DNA from: Nocardia seriolae NBRC 15557
GTDB taxonomy: Bacteria; Actinomycetota; Actinomycetes; Mycobacteriales; Mycobacteriaceae
Assembly: GCF_007990715.1 (NCBI RefSeq)
Contig: NZ_BJWY01000027.1
Location: 1-63,424, forward strand
Direction: 5' to 3'
Length of the DNA: 63,424 nucleotides
Shown: positions 36,423-45,502 of the stretch, one piece after another
Layout: each line of letters opens with the position of its first letter
How positions within the stretch are numbered: position 1 is the stretch's first letter
Program-made: the position numbers and the translations under genes
The notes under the pieces: generated by a model
The model's database searches: none
Seen by the model: the letters and a program-made list of their open reading frames with translations, nothing else
Told to the model about the DNA's origin: nothing

Positions 36423-37246
36423 CCCTCGCCCCCGTCCCCGAACTCATCGCCGCGGCCGGTTCCGGCGGCCTGGGAGCCTTCAATGTCATCACCCTCGAGC
36501 ACGCGGAGGCCATCGCGGCGGCGGCCGAAGCCACCGGCCGCCCCGCGATCCTGCAGATCTCGGAGAACACCGTCCACTATCACGGCGGCCTGAAACCGCT
36601 GGCCCGCGCTTGCCTTTCGATCGCGGAGGACAGCACCGCCCGGCTCGCGGTGCACCTGGATCACGCCACCTCGGCGGAGCTGGTGCGCGCGGGGGTCGCG
36701 GCCGGTATCTCCTCGGTGATGTACGACGGCTCCACGCTCGGCTATCGGGCCAATGTGCGCGCGACCGCCGCCGTCGCCGCGTGGTGTCGCGAGCGCGGCG
36801 TCTTCGTCGAGGCGGAGCTGGGGGAGGTGGGCGGTAAGGACGGCGCGCACGCGCCCGGGGTGCGCACCGATCCGGCCGAGGCGGTGGCCTTCGTCGCGGC
36901 CACCGGCGTGGACGCGCTGGCGGTGGCGGTCGGCTCCGCGCACGCCATGTCCACCCGCGCCGCCCGGCTCGACGATGGGCTGATCGCGAAATTGGCTGCC
37001 GCGCTGCCGGTTCCGCTGGTGTTGCACGGCTCCTCCGGCGTCCCCGACGAGGGATTGCGCTCGGCGGTCCGGCACGGCATGGTCAAGATCAATATCGGGA
37101 CCCGGCTCAATATCGCCCTCACCGACGCCGTGCGCACCGCGCTGGCAGGCGCACCGACCGCATCGGATCCGCGCCGCTACCTGGGACCGGGCCGGACCGG
37201 CATGCAACGCGACGTCGAGGCCCACCTGCGGGTGCTGGACTGCTGA
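36419..37246 (+). CDS. Class II ketose-bisphosphate aldolase (KbaY-like)
   Basis: A 275-aa class II aldolase. GAFNVITLEHAEAI opens the barrel, HLDHATS carries the catalytic Asp and a zinc His, VEAELGEVGGKDG has the next ligand region, and VLHGSSGVPDEGL plus KINIGT bind phosphate. Length and context favour tagatose-1,6-bisphosphate cleavage to DHAP and glyceraldehyde-3-P, but fructose-bisphosphate cannot be excluded. ATG 36419 overlaps the NagA stop. It is the last gene, followed by a long terminator. Confidence 0.85.
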   Translation: MTLAPVPELIAAAGSGGLGAFNVITLEHAEAIAAAAEATGRPAILQISENTVHYHGGLKPLARACLSIAEDSTARLAVHLDHATSAELVRAGVAAGISSVMYDGSTLGYRANVRATAAVAAWCRERGVFVEAELGEVGGKDGAHAPGVRTDPAEAVAFVAATGVDALAVAVGSAHAMSTRAARLDDGLIAKLAAALPVPLVLHGSSGVPDEGLRSAVRHGMVKINIGTRLNIALTDAVRTALAGAPTASDPRRYLGPGRTGMQRDVEAHLRVLDC

Positions 37247-37274
37247 AAGCGGTTGGCGGCACCGGTCGGCTCGC

Positions 37275-37325
37275 ATCGCGTGCCCGGCCCGGCGGGCCTT
37301 CCGTCCGCCGGGCCGGGCACGCGAT
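37275..37325. terminator. Long bidirectional terminator
   Basis: A perfect 21-bp stem (37275-37295 with 37305-37325) around a 9-nt loop separates the convergent aldolase and aminotransferase genes. It is one of the longest perfect hairpins in the window. Confidence 0.85.
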
Positions 37326-37330
37326 CGGGT

Positions 37331-38716
37331 TCAGATCAGTTTCATGGCCCCGGTGAGCGCGTATCGCAGGGCCTGTTCCATCTCGTCGAAGTGGGACTGT
37401 CCGCAGATGAGCGGCGGGGCCAGCTGGATGACCGGCTCGGCGCGGTCGTCGGCGCGGCAGTGCAGCCCGGCTTCGAAGAGCGCCTCGGAGACATGGCCCT
37501 TGAGGATGCGGTGGGCGTCGTCGTCGGTGAACTTGGCCTTGGTGGCCCGGTCCTTCACCAGTTCGACCGCCCAGAAGTAGCCGGAGCCCCGGACCTCGCC
37601 GACGATCGGGAGGTCGTAGAGCTTCTCCAGGGTGGTGCGGAAGGCGGACTCGTTGGCACGGACGTGGCCGTAGAGGTCCTCGTTCTCCATGATGTCGAGG
37701 TTGGCCATGGCCACCGCGCACGACACCGGGTGGCCGCCGTAGGTGGAGCCGTGCATGAAGGTCGCGCCCTTGCCGAAGGGCTCGTAGATCCGCTCGCTCA
37801 CCAGCACCGCGCCCAGGGCGGCATAGCCGGAGGTCAAACCCTTCGCCGTGGTGATGATGTCGGGCTGATAGCCGAACTTCTTCGCGCCGAAGTCGTAGCC
37901 GAGCCGGCCGAAGGCGCAGATCACCTCGTCGGAGACCAGCAGGACGTCGTGGCGGTCGCAGATCTCGCGCACGCGCTGGAAGTAGCCGGGCGGCGGGACG
38001 AAGCAGCCGCCGGTGTTCTGCACCGGCTCGAGGAACACGGCCGCAACGGTTTCCGGGCCCTCGAACAGGATGGCCTCCTCGATGCGGTCCGCGGCCCAGC
38101 GGCCGTAGGCCGCGTAGTCGTCGGCGTGCTCGGTGGCGCGGTAGAAATTGGTGTTGGGCACCCGCTGGGTGCTGGGCACCAGCGGCTCGAAATCGGCCTT
38201 GGCGCCGGGGATTCCGGTGATCGACAACGCACCCATGGAGGTGCCGTGGTAGGCCATGGAGCGGCTGATCACCTTGTGCTTGGTGGGCTTGCCGGTGAGC
38301 TTGAAGTACTGGCGGATGAGTTTCCATGCGGTCTCGACGGATTCGCCGCCGGAGACGGTGAAGAAGACCCGGTTGATGTCACCGGGCGCGGCCGCGGCCA
38401 GTCGCTCGGCCAGGGCCAGGGCGGGCGGCGTGGCATAGCCCCACAGCGGGAAGTAGCCGAGTTCCAGCATCTGCCGCGATGCCGCCTCCGCCAGCTCCCG
38501 GCGGCCGTGGCCCACCTGGACGGCGAACAGCCCGGCCAGACCGTCCAGATACCGGCGGCCCTGATCGTCGAAGATGTAGGCGCCCTCGCCGCGCACGATG
38601 ACCGGCGTTTCGGCCCCGGCCCCCGGGCCCTGCTGGGTGAAGTGCATCCACAGGTTGTCCTGGATGATCCGCCCGGCCTGCGGGGTAGTCAGGTCTGCAT
38701 CGGTGGTGATTGTCAT
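37331..38716 (-). CDS. Class III aminotransferase, putrescine-type
   Basis: A 461-aa PLP-dependent omega-aminotransferase. SGGESVETAWKLIRQY binds the cofactor phosphate, YHG is near 157, VSDEVICAFGRLG holds the PLP-contacting Asp263, and Lys292 in TTAKGLTSG forms the Schiff base. ATG 38716 follows a GAGGAG site. It is divergent from an aldehyde dehydrogenase and an amine permease, beside agmatine genes, so it probably converts putrescine plus an oxo acid to 4-aminobutanal, as SpuC-type enzymes do. Confidence 0.85.
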   Translation of the reverse strand: MTITTDADLTTPQAGRIIQDNLWMHFTQQGPGAGAETPVIVRGEGAYIFDDQGRRYLDGLAGLFAVQVGHGRRELAEAASRQMLELGYFPLWGYATPPALALAERLAAAAPGDINRVFFTVSGGESVETAWKLIRQYFKLTGKPTKHKVISRSMAYHGTSMGALSITGIPGAKADFEPLVPSTQRVPNTNFYRATEHADDYAAYGRWAADRIEEAILFEGPETVAAVFLEPVQNTGGCFVPPPGYFQRVREICDRHDVLLVSDEVICAFGRLGYDFGAKKFGYQPDIITTAKGLTSGYAALGAVLVSERIYEPFGKGATFMHGSTYGGHPVSCAVAMANLDIMENEDLYGHVRANESAFRTTLEKLYDLPIVGEVRGSGYFWAVELVKDRATKAKFTDDDAHRILKGHVSEALFEAGLHCRADDRAEPVIQLAPPLICGQSHFDEMEQALRYALTGAMKLI

Positions 38717-38946
38717 GGGGGACTCCTCGACGTAGCGCGCGCCCCGGCGGTGTCCGCGGGCGCCGACCTCTCCGTTATCGCACAATCGGTGCCCTCGTGA
38801 CAACTGATTCAGTGGTATTAACAGCATGTAACAACGAAATCCGTCGATCATCACTGTTGACAACGCCGATTTCGAGGTGGTTGGGTGCTATGGTCGGCAC
38901 CACAATGCTTTCGGAAGCGAATCAACCAGATGGACGGTGAACACAG

Positions 38947-40386
38947 GTGACCTCACTGATCGGCTCAGCGCTCGAGAACTACATCGACGGGCAGTTCGTC
39001 GCATCCTCCGCCGCAACGACCCTGGACCTGGTGAATCCGGTCGACGAGACGGTCGTCGGCCGCGCCCCGGTTTCGGACGCCGCCGACGTGGACGCCGCCA
39101 TGGCGGCCGCCGCCCGCGCCTTCGAGAGCTGGGGCCGCACCACGCCGGGCGCGCGGCAGGCGGCGCTGCTGAAGCTCGCCGACGCCATCGAGGCGCGCGC
39201 CGAGGAGATCGTCGCCGCGCAGTGCCGCAATACCGGCCAGCTGCGGACGGTCATCGCCGCGGAGGAGGTCGCGGTCGGGGCGGATCAGATTCGCTTCTTC
39301 GCCGGGGCCGCGCGCCTGCTCGAGGGCCGCGCGGGCGGCGAGTACATGGAGGGGTTCACCTCGTACGTGCGCCGCGAGCCGATCGGGGTGGTCGCTCAGG
39401 TGACGCCGTGGAACTACCCGTTCATGATGGCCATCTGGAAGATCGCCCCGGCACTGGCCGCGGGCAACACCGTCGTGCTCAAGCCGAGTGACACCACGCC
39501 CGAATCGACGCTGGTGCTGGCGAAGCTGTCCAAGGGCATCCTGCCCGACGGCGTATTCAATGTCGTGCTCGGCGACGCGAGCACCGGGGCGCGGCTGGTC
39601 GGGCATCCGACGCCGGGCCTGGTGTCGATCACCGGATCGGTGCGGGCGGGCATGGCGGTCGCGGAATCGGCCGCGCACCAACTGAAGCGAGCCCATCTGG
39701 AGTTGGGCGGCAAGGCTCCCGCGGTGGTGTTCGCCGACGCCGATCTCGACAAGGCGGCCCTGGGGATCGCACAGGCGGCGTTCTTCAACGCGGGTCAGGA
39801 CTGGACCGCCGCCACCCGGGTGCTGGTGCACGAGTCGATCCACGATGAACTCGTCGCCGCGCTGGTGGCCGCGGCGCAGACGCTGAAGCCGGGTCGCCCG
39901 GACGATCCGACCGCGTTCTACGGCCCGCTCAACAACATCAACCACTTCGACGCCGTCATGGCCAAGCTGGCCGCCGTCCCCGCGCACGCGACCGTGGTCA
40001 CCGGCGGAAAGCGCTGGGGCGATGCGGGATTCTTCGTCGAGCCGACCGTCGTCACCGGCGTCCGCCAGGACGACGCCCTGGTGCAGGAGGAGACCTTCGG
40101 CCCGGTGCTGACCGTGCAGCCCTTCACCGATGAGGCGCAGGCGATCGCCCACGCCAACGACATCCGCTACGGCCTGGCCGCCAGTGTCTGGACCCGCGAT
40201 CACGGCACCGTCGAAAGGCTCACGCGGGCCTTGGATTTCGGCTGCGTGTGGGTCAACGCGCATATCCCGCTGGTGGCCGAGATGCCGCACGGCGGCTTCA
40301 AATACTCTGGTTACGGCAAGGACCTGTCCGTCTACAGCCTGGAGGAATACACGCGCGTCAAGCACGTGATGAGTTCGCACGACTAG
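38947..40386 (+). CDS. 4-aminobutanal-type aldehyde dehydrogenase lacking catalytic Cys
   Basis: A 479-aa aldehyde dehydrogenase of the PatD/KauB group: TPWNYPFMMAIWK, LKPSDTTP, and LELGGKAP with general-base Glu252. The active-site segment, which should read FFNAGQDC, is FFNAGQDW here: residue 286, the nucleophile, is encoded by TGG instead of a Cys codon. The rest of the fold is intact (EETFGPVLTV, GGFKYSGYGKDLS). As written the enzyme should not oxidise aldehydes to acids. Either a G/C substitution inactivated it, the base is wrong, or it has been re-purposed. Start GTG 38947. Confidence 0.88.
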   Translation: MTSLIGSALENYIDGQFVASSAATTLDLVNPVDETVVGRAPVSDAADVDAAMAAAARAFESWGRTTPGARQAALLKLADAIEARAEEIVAAQCRNTGQLRTVIAAEEVAVGADQIRFFAGAARLLEGRAGGEYMEGFTSYVRREPIGVVAQVTPWNYPFMMAIWKIAPALAAGNTVVLKPSDTTPESTLVLAKLSKGILPDGVFNVVLGDASTGARLVGHPTPGLVSITGSVRAGMAVAESAAHQLKRAHLELGGKAPAVVFADADLDKAALGIAQAAFFNAGQDWTAATRVLVHESIHDELVAALVAAAQTLKPGRPDDPTAFYGPLNNINHFDAVMAKLAAVPAHATVVTGGKRWGDAGFFVEPTVVTGVRQDDALVQEETFGPVLTVQPFTDEAQAIAHANDIRYGLAASVWTRDHGTVERLTRALDFGCVWVNAHIPLVAEMPHGGFKYSGYGKDLSVYSLEEYTRVKHVMSSHD

Positions 40387-40418
40387 CCCGCGGGCCAAGG
40401 TTCCGAAGGAGGAAACCC

Positions 40419-41951
40419 ATGAGCCTCACGGCTGATCCACCCCAGGTCTCGATCGAGACCACCGGCAAGGGCCTCGCCCCCGGCAAGCTCGGCACGTTTT
40501 CCGGTGCCGTCCTGGGCATTTCGACGGTAGCGCCCGGCTACACCCTGACCGCCAGCATCGGCCTGATCGTGGCCTCGGTCGGGCTGAAGATGCCCGCCAT
40601 TCTCATCGCCGGGTTCATCCCGATGTTCCTGACCGCCTACGCCTATCGCGAGCTGAACTCGCGGATGCCCGACTGCGGCGCGTCGTTCACCTGTTCCACC
40701 AAGGCTTTCGGCCCCTATGTGGGCTGGATGTGCGGCTGGGGCATGGTGATCGCCACCATTATCGTGCTGTCGAATCTGGCGGCCATCGCGGTGGAGTTCT
40801 CCTATCTGTTCCTGGGGCGGGTCTTCTCGAATCCCACGATCGCCGACCTCGCGCACCACAAGGCCGTGAACATCGCCACCACACTGGTTTTCGTCGCGAT
40901 CGCCACCGCCGTGGCCGGGCGCGGCATCACCACCAGTCAGCGGGTGCAGTACATCCTGGTGGGATTCCAGATGGTGGTGCTGCTGACCTTCGCGGTCACC
41001 GCGCTGGTGCAGGTGGCCGGGCACGGATCCCCGGCGGGCCTCGAGTTCGACCCGGACTGGTTCAACCCGCTCACCGGACTCACCCTGAGCGCCTTCATGA
41101 TCGGCGTGACCGGATCCATCTTCGCCTTCTGGGGCTGGGATACCTGCCTGACCCTGGGCGAGGAGTCCAAGGACCCGAAAAAGGTGCCCGGGCGCGCCGG
41201 CATGTTGTGCGTCCTGTCGATCCTGGTGACCTACCTGCTGGTGGCCGTCGCGGTCATGATGTACGCCGGGATCGGCGACACCGGCCTCGGCCTGGGCAAT
41301 GAAGCCAACGCGGACAATGTCTTCGGCGCGCTCGCCGATCCCGTGCTGGGCTGGGCCGGGCCGTTGCTGCTGCTCGCCATCCTGGCGTCCTCGGTGGCCA
41401 GCCTGCAGACCACCTTCCTGCCGGTGGCCCGCACCATGCTGGCCATGGGCGTGTACGGGGCGTTCCCGAAGCGGTTCGCGGAGGTGAGCCCGCGCTACCG
41501 GGTGCCGACCTTCGGCACCGCGGTCGCCGGGGTGGTGACCGGGGTCTTCTATACCGTCAGCTCCCTGCTGTCCGAGCGGGTACTGCTGGATACCGTTGCC
41601 GCCCTGGGCATCATGATCTGCTGGTACTACGGCATCACCGCCTTCGCCTGCGTCTGGTTCTTCCGCGCCGAACTGTTCACCAGCGTCCGCAACGCGATCT
41701 TCAAGGGCCTGTTCCCGCTGCTGGGCGGGACCATGCTGCTGGCGGTGTTCGCGGTGTCGGTGCGCGAGAGCATGAATCCGGCCAATGCCAGCGGGGCGTC
41801 CCTGGGTGGCATCGGGCTGGTGTTCTACCTCGGCTTCGGGATCCTGCTGCTGGGCGTGGCCCTGATGGCGGTGACGCGGCGGCGCAATCCGGAGTTCTTC
41901 CGTCGGCCCTTGACCGCCGCCCCGCAACTCGAAGCGGAACTCTCTCGTTGA
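40419..41951 (+). CDS. APC-family amino acid/polyamine permease
   Basis: A 510-aa transporter with about 12 membrane helices. APC signatures include GTFSGAVLGISTVAPGYTLTA in helix 1 and GVTGSIFAFWGWDTCLTLGEE in helix 6. A GAAGGAGGAA ribosome site precedes ATG 40419. Position between the aldehyde dehydrogenase and the agmatine-degrading enzymes suggests import of putrescine or agmatine. Substrate assignment is from context only. Confidence 0.85.
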   Translation: MSLTADPPQVSIETTGKGLAPGKLGTFSGAVLGISTVAPGYTLTASIGLIVASVGLKMPAILIAGFIPMFLTAYAYRELNSRMPDCGASFTCSTKAFGPYVGWMCGWGMVIATIIVLSNLAAIAVEFSYLFLGRVFSNPTIADLAHHKAVNIATTLVFVAIATAVAGRGITTSQRVQYILVGFQMVVLLTFAVTALVQVAGHGSPAGLEFDPDWFNPLTGLTLSAFMIGVTGSIFAFWGWDTCLTLGEESKDPKKVPGRAGMLCVLSILVTYLLVAVAVMMYAGIGDTGLGLGNEANADNVFGALADPVLGWAGPLLLLAILASSVASLQTTFLPVARTMLAMGVYGAFPKRFAEVSPRYRVPTFGTAVAGVVTGVFYTVSSLLSERVLLDTVAALGIMICWYYGITAFACVWFFRAELFTSVRNAIFKGLFPLLGGTMLLAVFAVSVRESMNPANASGASLGGIGLVFYLGFGILLLGVALMAVTRRRNPEFFRRPLTAAPQLEAELSR

Positions 41952-41977
41952 CCGTCACCGAATCAGGAGGTACAGCG

Positions 41978-42960
41978 TTGTCCACCTATGGCTTCCGGGT
42001 AGAAACCGCGTTCGACCCGCCCGTCTCCTGGGCCCGCGTCGAGCAGCCGCGGCGGCGGCCCCTGCGCGTGGGCCTGGTCCAGCACCGCTGGCTGGCCGAC
42101 CGGGACGAACTACGCGCCCAGCTCGCCGAGGGCATCGCGCTGGCCGCCGATCGGGGCGCGCGGGCGGTGTTCCTGCCGGAGCTGACGCTCTCGCGGTATC
42201 CGGCCGATGTGCGGGCGGGCGCGAATCCCGGTGCGGGCGCGGAGGATCTGCTGTCCGGACCGACGTTCTCGTTCGCCGCGCAGGCTGCCAAGGAGCACGG
42301 GGTGGTGGTGCACGCCTCGCTCTACGAACGCGCCGAGGACGCCGACGGGCTGGGGTTCAAAAGCGCCATCATGGTTTCCCCGGCGGTGAGCTGCTGGGCC
42401 GCACCCGCAAGCTGCACATCCCCGTCACCGCCGGGTATTACGAGGACACCTACTTCCGCCCGGGTCCCGCGGAGGCGGCCTATCCGGTCTATCGGCACCC
42501 CGAACTGGACAGCGCGGCAATCGGTCTGCCCACCTGCTGGGACGAATGGTTCCCGGAGGTCGCGCGCCTGTACTCCCTGGGCGGTGCGGAAATCCTGGTG
42601 TATCCCACTGCGATCGGATCCGAGCCGGCGTTCCCCGCCTTCGACACCCGGCCGCTGTGGCAGCACGTCATCGTCGGAAACGGGATTACCGCCGGAACTT
42701 TCATGGTCGTCCCGAATCGGTTCGGCGATGAGGGCGGCGTGAATTTCTACGGTTCGTCGTTCATCTCCGACCCCTACGGCCGCATCCTGGTCCAGGCTCC
42801 GCGTGACACGCCCGCGGTGCTGGTCGCCGATCTCGATCTGGCGCAGCGCAAGGACTGGCTGGACCTGTTCCCCTTCAACACCACTCGCCGACCGGACACC
42901 TATGCGCGGCTCACCGCACCGGTCGAGGTCGCCGACCCCTACGCAGCGGAGGCCCGATGA
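41978..42960 (+). pseudogene. aguB: Frameshifted N-carbamoylputrescine amidase (AguB)
   Basis: A nitrilase-superfamily hydrolase in two frames. TTG 41978 has a perfect AGGAGG site at 41965-41970. The first frame contains the catalytic Glu (FLPELTLSRYP) up to SAIMVSP. The second continues GGELLGRTRKLHIP (catalytic Lys), LPTCWDEWFPE (catalytic Cys) and FMVVPNRFGDEGG to the stop. The break is at the C4 run 42378-42381, where one more C restores a 327-aa protein. It would hydrolyse N-carbamoylputrescine to putrescine, CO2 and ammonia. Its stop overlaps the aguA ATG. Confidence 0.85.
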
Positions 42961-43979
42961 CCTGGGTCATGCCAGCGGAAACCGCTCGGCAGGAACGCAT
43001 CTGGATGGCCTTCCCGCCCGGCGGGGCCGCCGTCTTCGACACCGCCGAGTCCGCGCACGAGGCGCGGCTGGCCTGGGCGCGGGTGGCGCACTCGATCCTG
43101 GACTTCGAACCGGTCACCATGATCGTCGACCCCGCCGATCGGGAGATCGCGCGCAAATACCTCTCCGCCGCGATCGAGATCTTCGAGGCACCCCTCGACG
43201 ACGCCTGGATGCGCGATATCGGACCGACCTTCGTCCACGGGCCCGATGGCCGAATGGGCGCGGTGGACTGGGTTTTCAACGGCTGGGGCGGACAGGACTG
43301 GGCGCGCTGGGATCGCGACCGCCACATCGGGGCGTACGTGGGCGGGCTGGCGAACGCGGAGATCATCTCCTCGCCGCTGGTCAACGAGGGCGGTGGCATC
43401 CAGGTCGACGGGCAGGGCACCGTGCTGGTCACCGAGACCGTGCAACTGGACCCGGGCCGCAACCCCGGCCTCGACAAGGCCGCGGTGGAGGCCGAACTCG
43501 CGCGCGCCATCGGCGCGCGGCACGTGATCTGGCTGCCGCGCGGCCTCACCCGCGACAGCGAACGCTTCGGCACGCGTGGGCATGTCGACATCGTGGCCGC
43601 CATCCCGTCACCCGGACGGCTGCTGGTGCACAGTCAGCGGGACCCGTCGCACCCCGACCACCGGGTGACCGCGGAGATCATCGCGGGCCTGCGCGAAACC
43701 CACGATGTCGACGAAAAGCCCTGGGACATGGTCGAAGTTCCTGCTCCCCGGGTGCTCCGCGATCAGGAGGGCTGGGTCGACTACAGCTACCTCAACCACC
43801 TGGTGGTGAACGACGGCGTAATCGCCTGCGGCTTCGACGATCCCGGCGACGCCACCGCCCGCGCCATCCTCGCCGAGTGCTATCCCGGCCGCGAGGTGGT
43901 GACCGTCGACGCCCGTGAGATCTTCGCCCGCGGCGGCGGCATCCACTGCATCACCCAGCAGCAGCCCGCCGTGAAATGA
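42957..43979 (+). CDS. aguA: Agmatine deiminase
   Basis: A 340-aa agmatine deiminase of the peptidylarginine-deiminase fold. DDAWMRDIGPTFV holds the substrate-binding Asp/Arg segment, NEGGGIQVDG and RGHVDIV (catalytic His region) follow, and the nucleophilic Cys331 lies in GGGIHCITQQQP at the C-terminus. It converts agmatine to N-carbamoylputrescine and ammonia. The start overlaps the AguB stop (ATGA). The gene itself looks intact, so agmatine could be deiminated even if AguB is broken. Confidence 0.92.
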   Translation: MTWVMPAETARQERIWMAFPPGGAAVFDTAESAHEARLAWARVAHSILDFEPVTMIVDPADREIARKYLSAAIEIFEAPLDDAWMRDIGPTFVHGPDGRMGAVDWVFNGWGGQDWARWDRDRHIGAYVGGLANAEIISSPLVNEGGGIQVDGQGTVLVTETVQLDPGRNPGLDKAAVEAELARAIGARHVIWLPRGLTRDSERFGTRGHVDIVAAIPSPGRLLVHSQRDPSHPDHRVTAEIIAGLRETHDVDEKPWDMVEVPAPRVLRDQEGWVDYSYLNHLVVNDGVIACGFDDPGDATARAILAECYPGREVVTVDAREIFARGGGIHCITQQQPAVK

Positions 43980-43984
43980 CCTCT

Positions 43985-44761
43985 CTACCCGGAGGTTTCG
44001 ACTACGACATGGACGGGCGGGAACGCGTCCTCGACGCGCTCGTGCAAGGCGTCGAGGGGTAGGGGAACGCGACTGGCGGCCAGTACCTGATTGCCGACGT
44101 AACCGGCGAATACGTCGCCGTCCAACAGCACCCGGTGCGGGAACCGGGCGCGGATCTCGTCGAGCCGATGGCGGGTGCCGACCAGGTTCAGCAGGTAGAC
44201 GCCATCGGTGCGCAGCACCCTGGCCACCTGTGCGGTGAACTCGGCGCCGGTGATGCCGTCGGCCATCCGCAAGCCCTCGAACGCGTCCGCGACCACGACG
44301 TGCGCCCATTGCTCGGGCAGGGTGGCGATCTCGGTCAGGCCGTCGCCGAGCCTGAGTTCGACGCCGGGCACCGAGCGCAGCCCCAGGCGTTCCTCCACGA
44401 ATTCGGCCAGGGCCGAGTCGGCTTCGATGATCAGGTTTCGCGATCCCGGCCGCACGGCGGACACATAGCGCGGGAACGTGGCTCCGCCACCGCCGATGTG
44501 CACCACGTTCAGGGGCGCGTCGAACGGCCGCATCGAATCTACGACACAGCCGAGGTATCGGACGTAATCCAGCTCGAGATAGGTCGGATCGTCCAGATCG
44601 ACATAGGACTGGGCAATGCCGTTGACGGTCAGCAACCAGCCGCCCGGCCGCTCCGAATCGGCGCGCAGCTCGGCCTTTCCGAACCGCACCTCCCGTGTTC
44701 CGGGCTGCGGTTCACCCGCGTCGTGCAAGCCCGCGTCCTCGGCCGTCTCCCAGTTACTCAC
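43985..44761 (-). CDS. Spermidine-synthase-like protein A
   Basis: A 258-aa polyamine aminopropyltransferase-fold protein. VVHIGGGGATFPRYV is the nucleotide/SAM-type motif (about residues 86-100), IIEADSALAEF binds the ribose end, RLGDGLTEI follows, and VVADAFEGLRMADGI is the DAF active-site region. It lacks the first part of the canonical N-terminal domain, as in many actinobacterial spermidine-synthase-like proteins whose function is unsettled. It is convergent with aguA and has a close paralogue at 54187. Confidence 0.8.
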   Translation of the reverse strand: MSNWETAEDAGLHDAGEPQPGTREVRFGKAELRADSERPGGWLLTVNGIAQSYVDLDDPTYLELDYVRYLGCVVDSMRPFDAPLNVVHIGGGGATFPRYVSAVRPGSRNLIIEADSALAEFVEERLGLRSVPGVELRLGDGLTEIATLPEQWAHVVVADAFEGLRMADGITGAEFTAQVARVLRTDGVYLLNLVGTRHRLDEIRARFPHRVLLDGDVFAGYVGNQVLAASRVPLPLDALHERVEDAFPPVHVVVETSG

Positions 44762-44808
44762 CAGTTCATGATCTCAGTACCCCGACCGCTCGTGCGCGAT
44801 CGGCTGCG

Positions 44809-44831
44809 GCCGGCCCCGTGGCGGGGCCGGC
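44809..44831 (-). terminator. Terminator of the 29-aa peptide gene
   Basis: A perfect 10-bp GC stem (GCCGGCCCCG, 3-nt loop) lies 12 nt after the stop of the minus-strand peptide gene. Confidence 0.7.
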
Positions 44832-44843
44832 GTGCGGCCCCCG

Positions 44844-44933
44844 TCAGTGCGGAGTGCTCGCGTAGGCCGATCCCGCGCTCGCCAGTGCGGCGGCTTTTCC
44901 GATCAGATCGACGATGACTCCGAGGATTGCCAT
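44844..44933 (-). CDS. 29-aa hydrophobic peptide
   Basis: ATG 44933 opens a 29-codon frame: MAILGVIVDLIGKAAALAS followed by a small-residue tail ending ASTPH. It forms one hydrophobic or amphipathic helix with an Asp and a Lys, and no signal peptidase site. The ribosome site is weak (AGGA, spaced 11 nt). A terminator follows. Its first ten residues share the M-x-x-L-x-x-[VI]-V-D pattern with the peptide at 25370. It could be a small membrane peptide, toxin or porin-like subunit. None can be chosen from sequence. Confidence 0.5.
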   Translation of the reverse strand: MAILGVIVDLIGKAAALASAGSAYASTPH

Positions 44934-45502
44934 GTTGAGCCTGTTCCTAACTCTGTGTGTATTGGCGGATCTTTATTCCGACGACAACCGATATCACATG
45001 CCGGTAGGGCACGGATCGGTCATCGAATCGGTCGCAGGGAAACAGAAAAAGAACAGCGGCGAAATTCGAATGCAATGTATCTCGTGCGGCTATGAAACGG
45101 TGGTGCTCGGTGCGACATTGGCCACACCCGCGCGCGTGTTCAAGCCCCAACTTTCATTGGCGGCGGCGGGGGCCAGGCGAATCGCTACTCGTCAGTTCAT
45201 CGGGAATCGAATCGGTCATTGAATCGGTCATCGGATCGGTCATTATGACTCTTCGGATCGATATCGGCGCGCTGACCAGCGGGTATCAATTCGCGTCGCG
45301 TTGCTGTCGCGGCGCTGTGCATTTGCGAACTCTGATGATAGGCATTACCGTTTCGCAAAGTTGCAAAATCCGAGCAGGACCGCGAGCTCTCGCGCTCATC
45401 AAGTTCGCTGCCGGGGAGGAATCAGTTCGCCAGCGAACAGATGCGACGCCCTGATGGGAGTGGGGCGTCGGATGTGTCTGTGGAAAGTAGCAGGGCCAGT
45501 TC
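44934..45502. other. Gene-free 570-bp region with 12-bp repeats
   Basis: No convincing gene is visible. Base composition is more AT-rich than the flanks. It contains two clusters of a 12-bp repeat (see 45013-45246) and should hold promoters for the 29-aa peptide (leftward) and for the glycosyltransferase (rightward). Confidence 0.6.
45013..45246. repeat. Two clusters of a 12-bp repeat
   Basis: ATCGGTCATCGA plus ATCGGTCGCAGG at 45013-45036, and ATCGGTCATTGA, ATCGGTCATCGG, ATCGGTCATTAT in tandem at 45211-45246. The conserved core ATCGGTC recurs every 12 bp, close to one helical turn, so a cooperative DNA-binding protein could occupy it. Confidence 0.7.
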
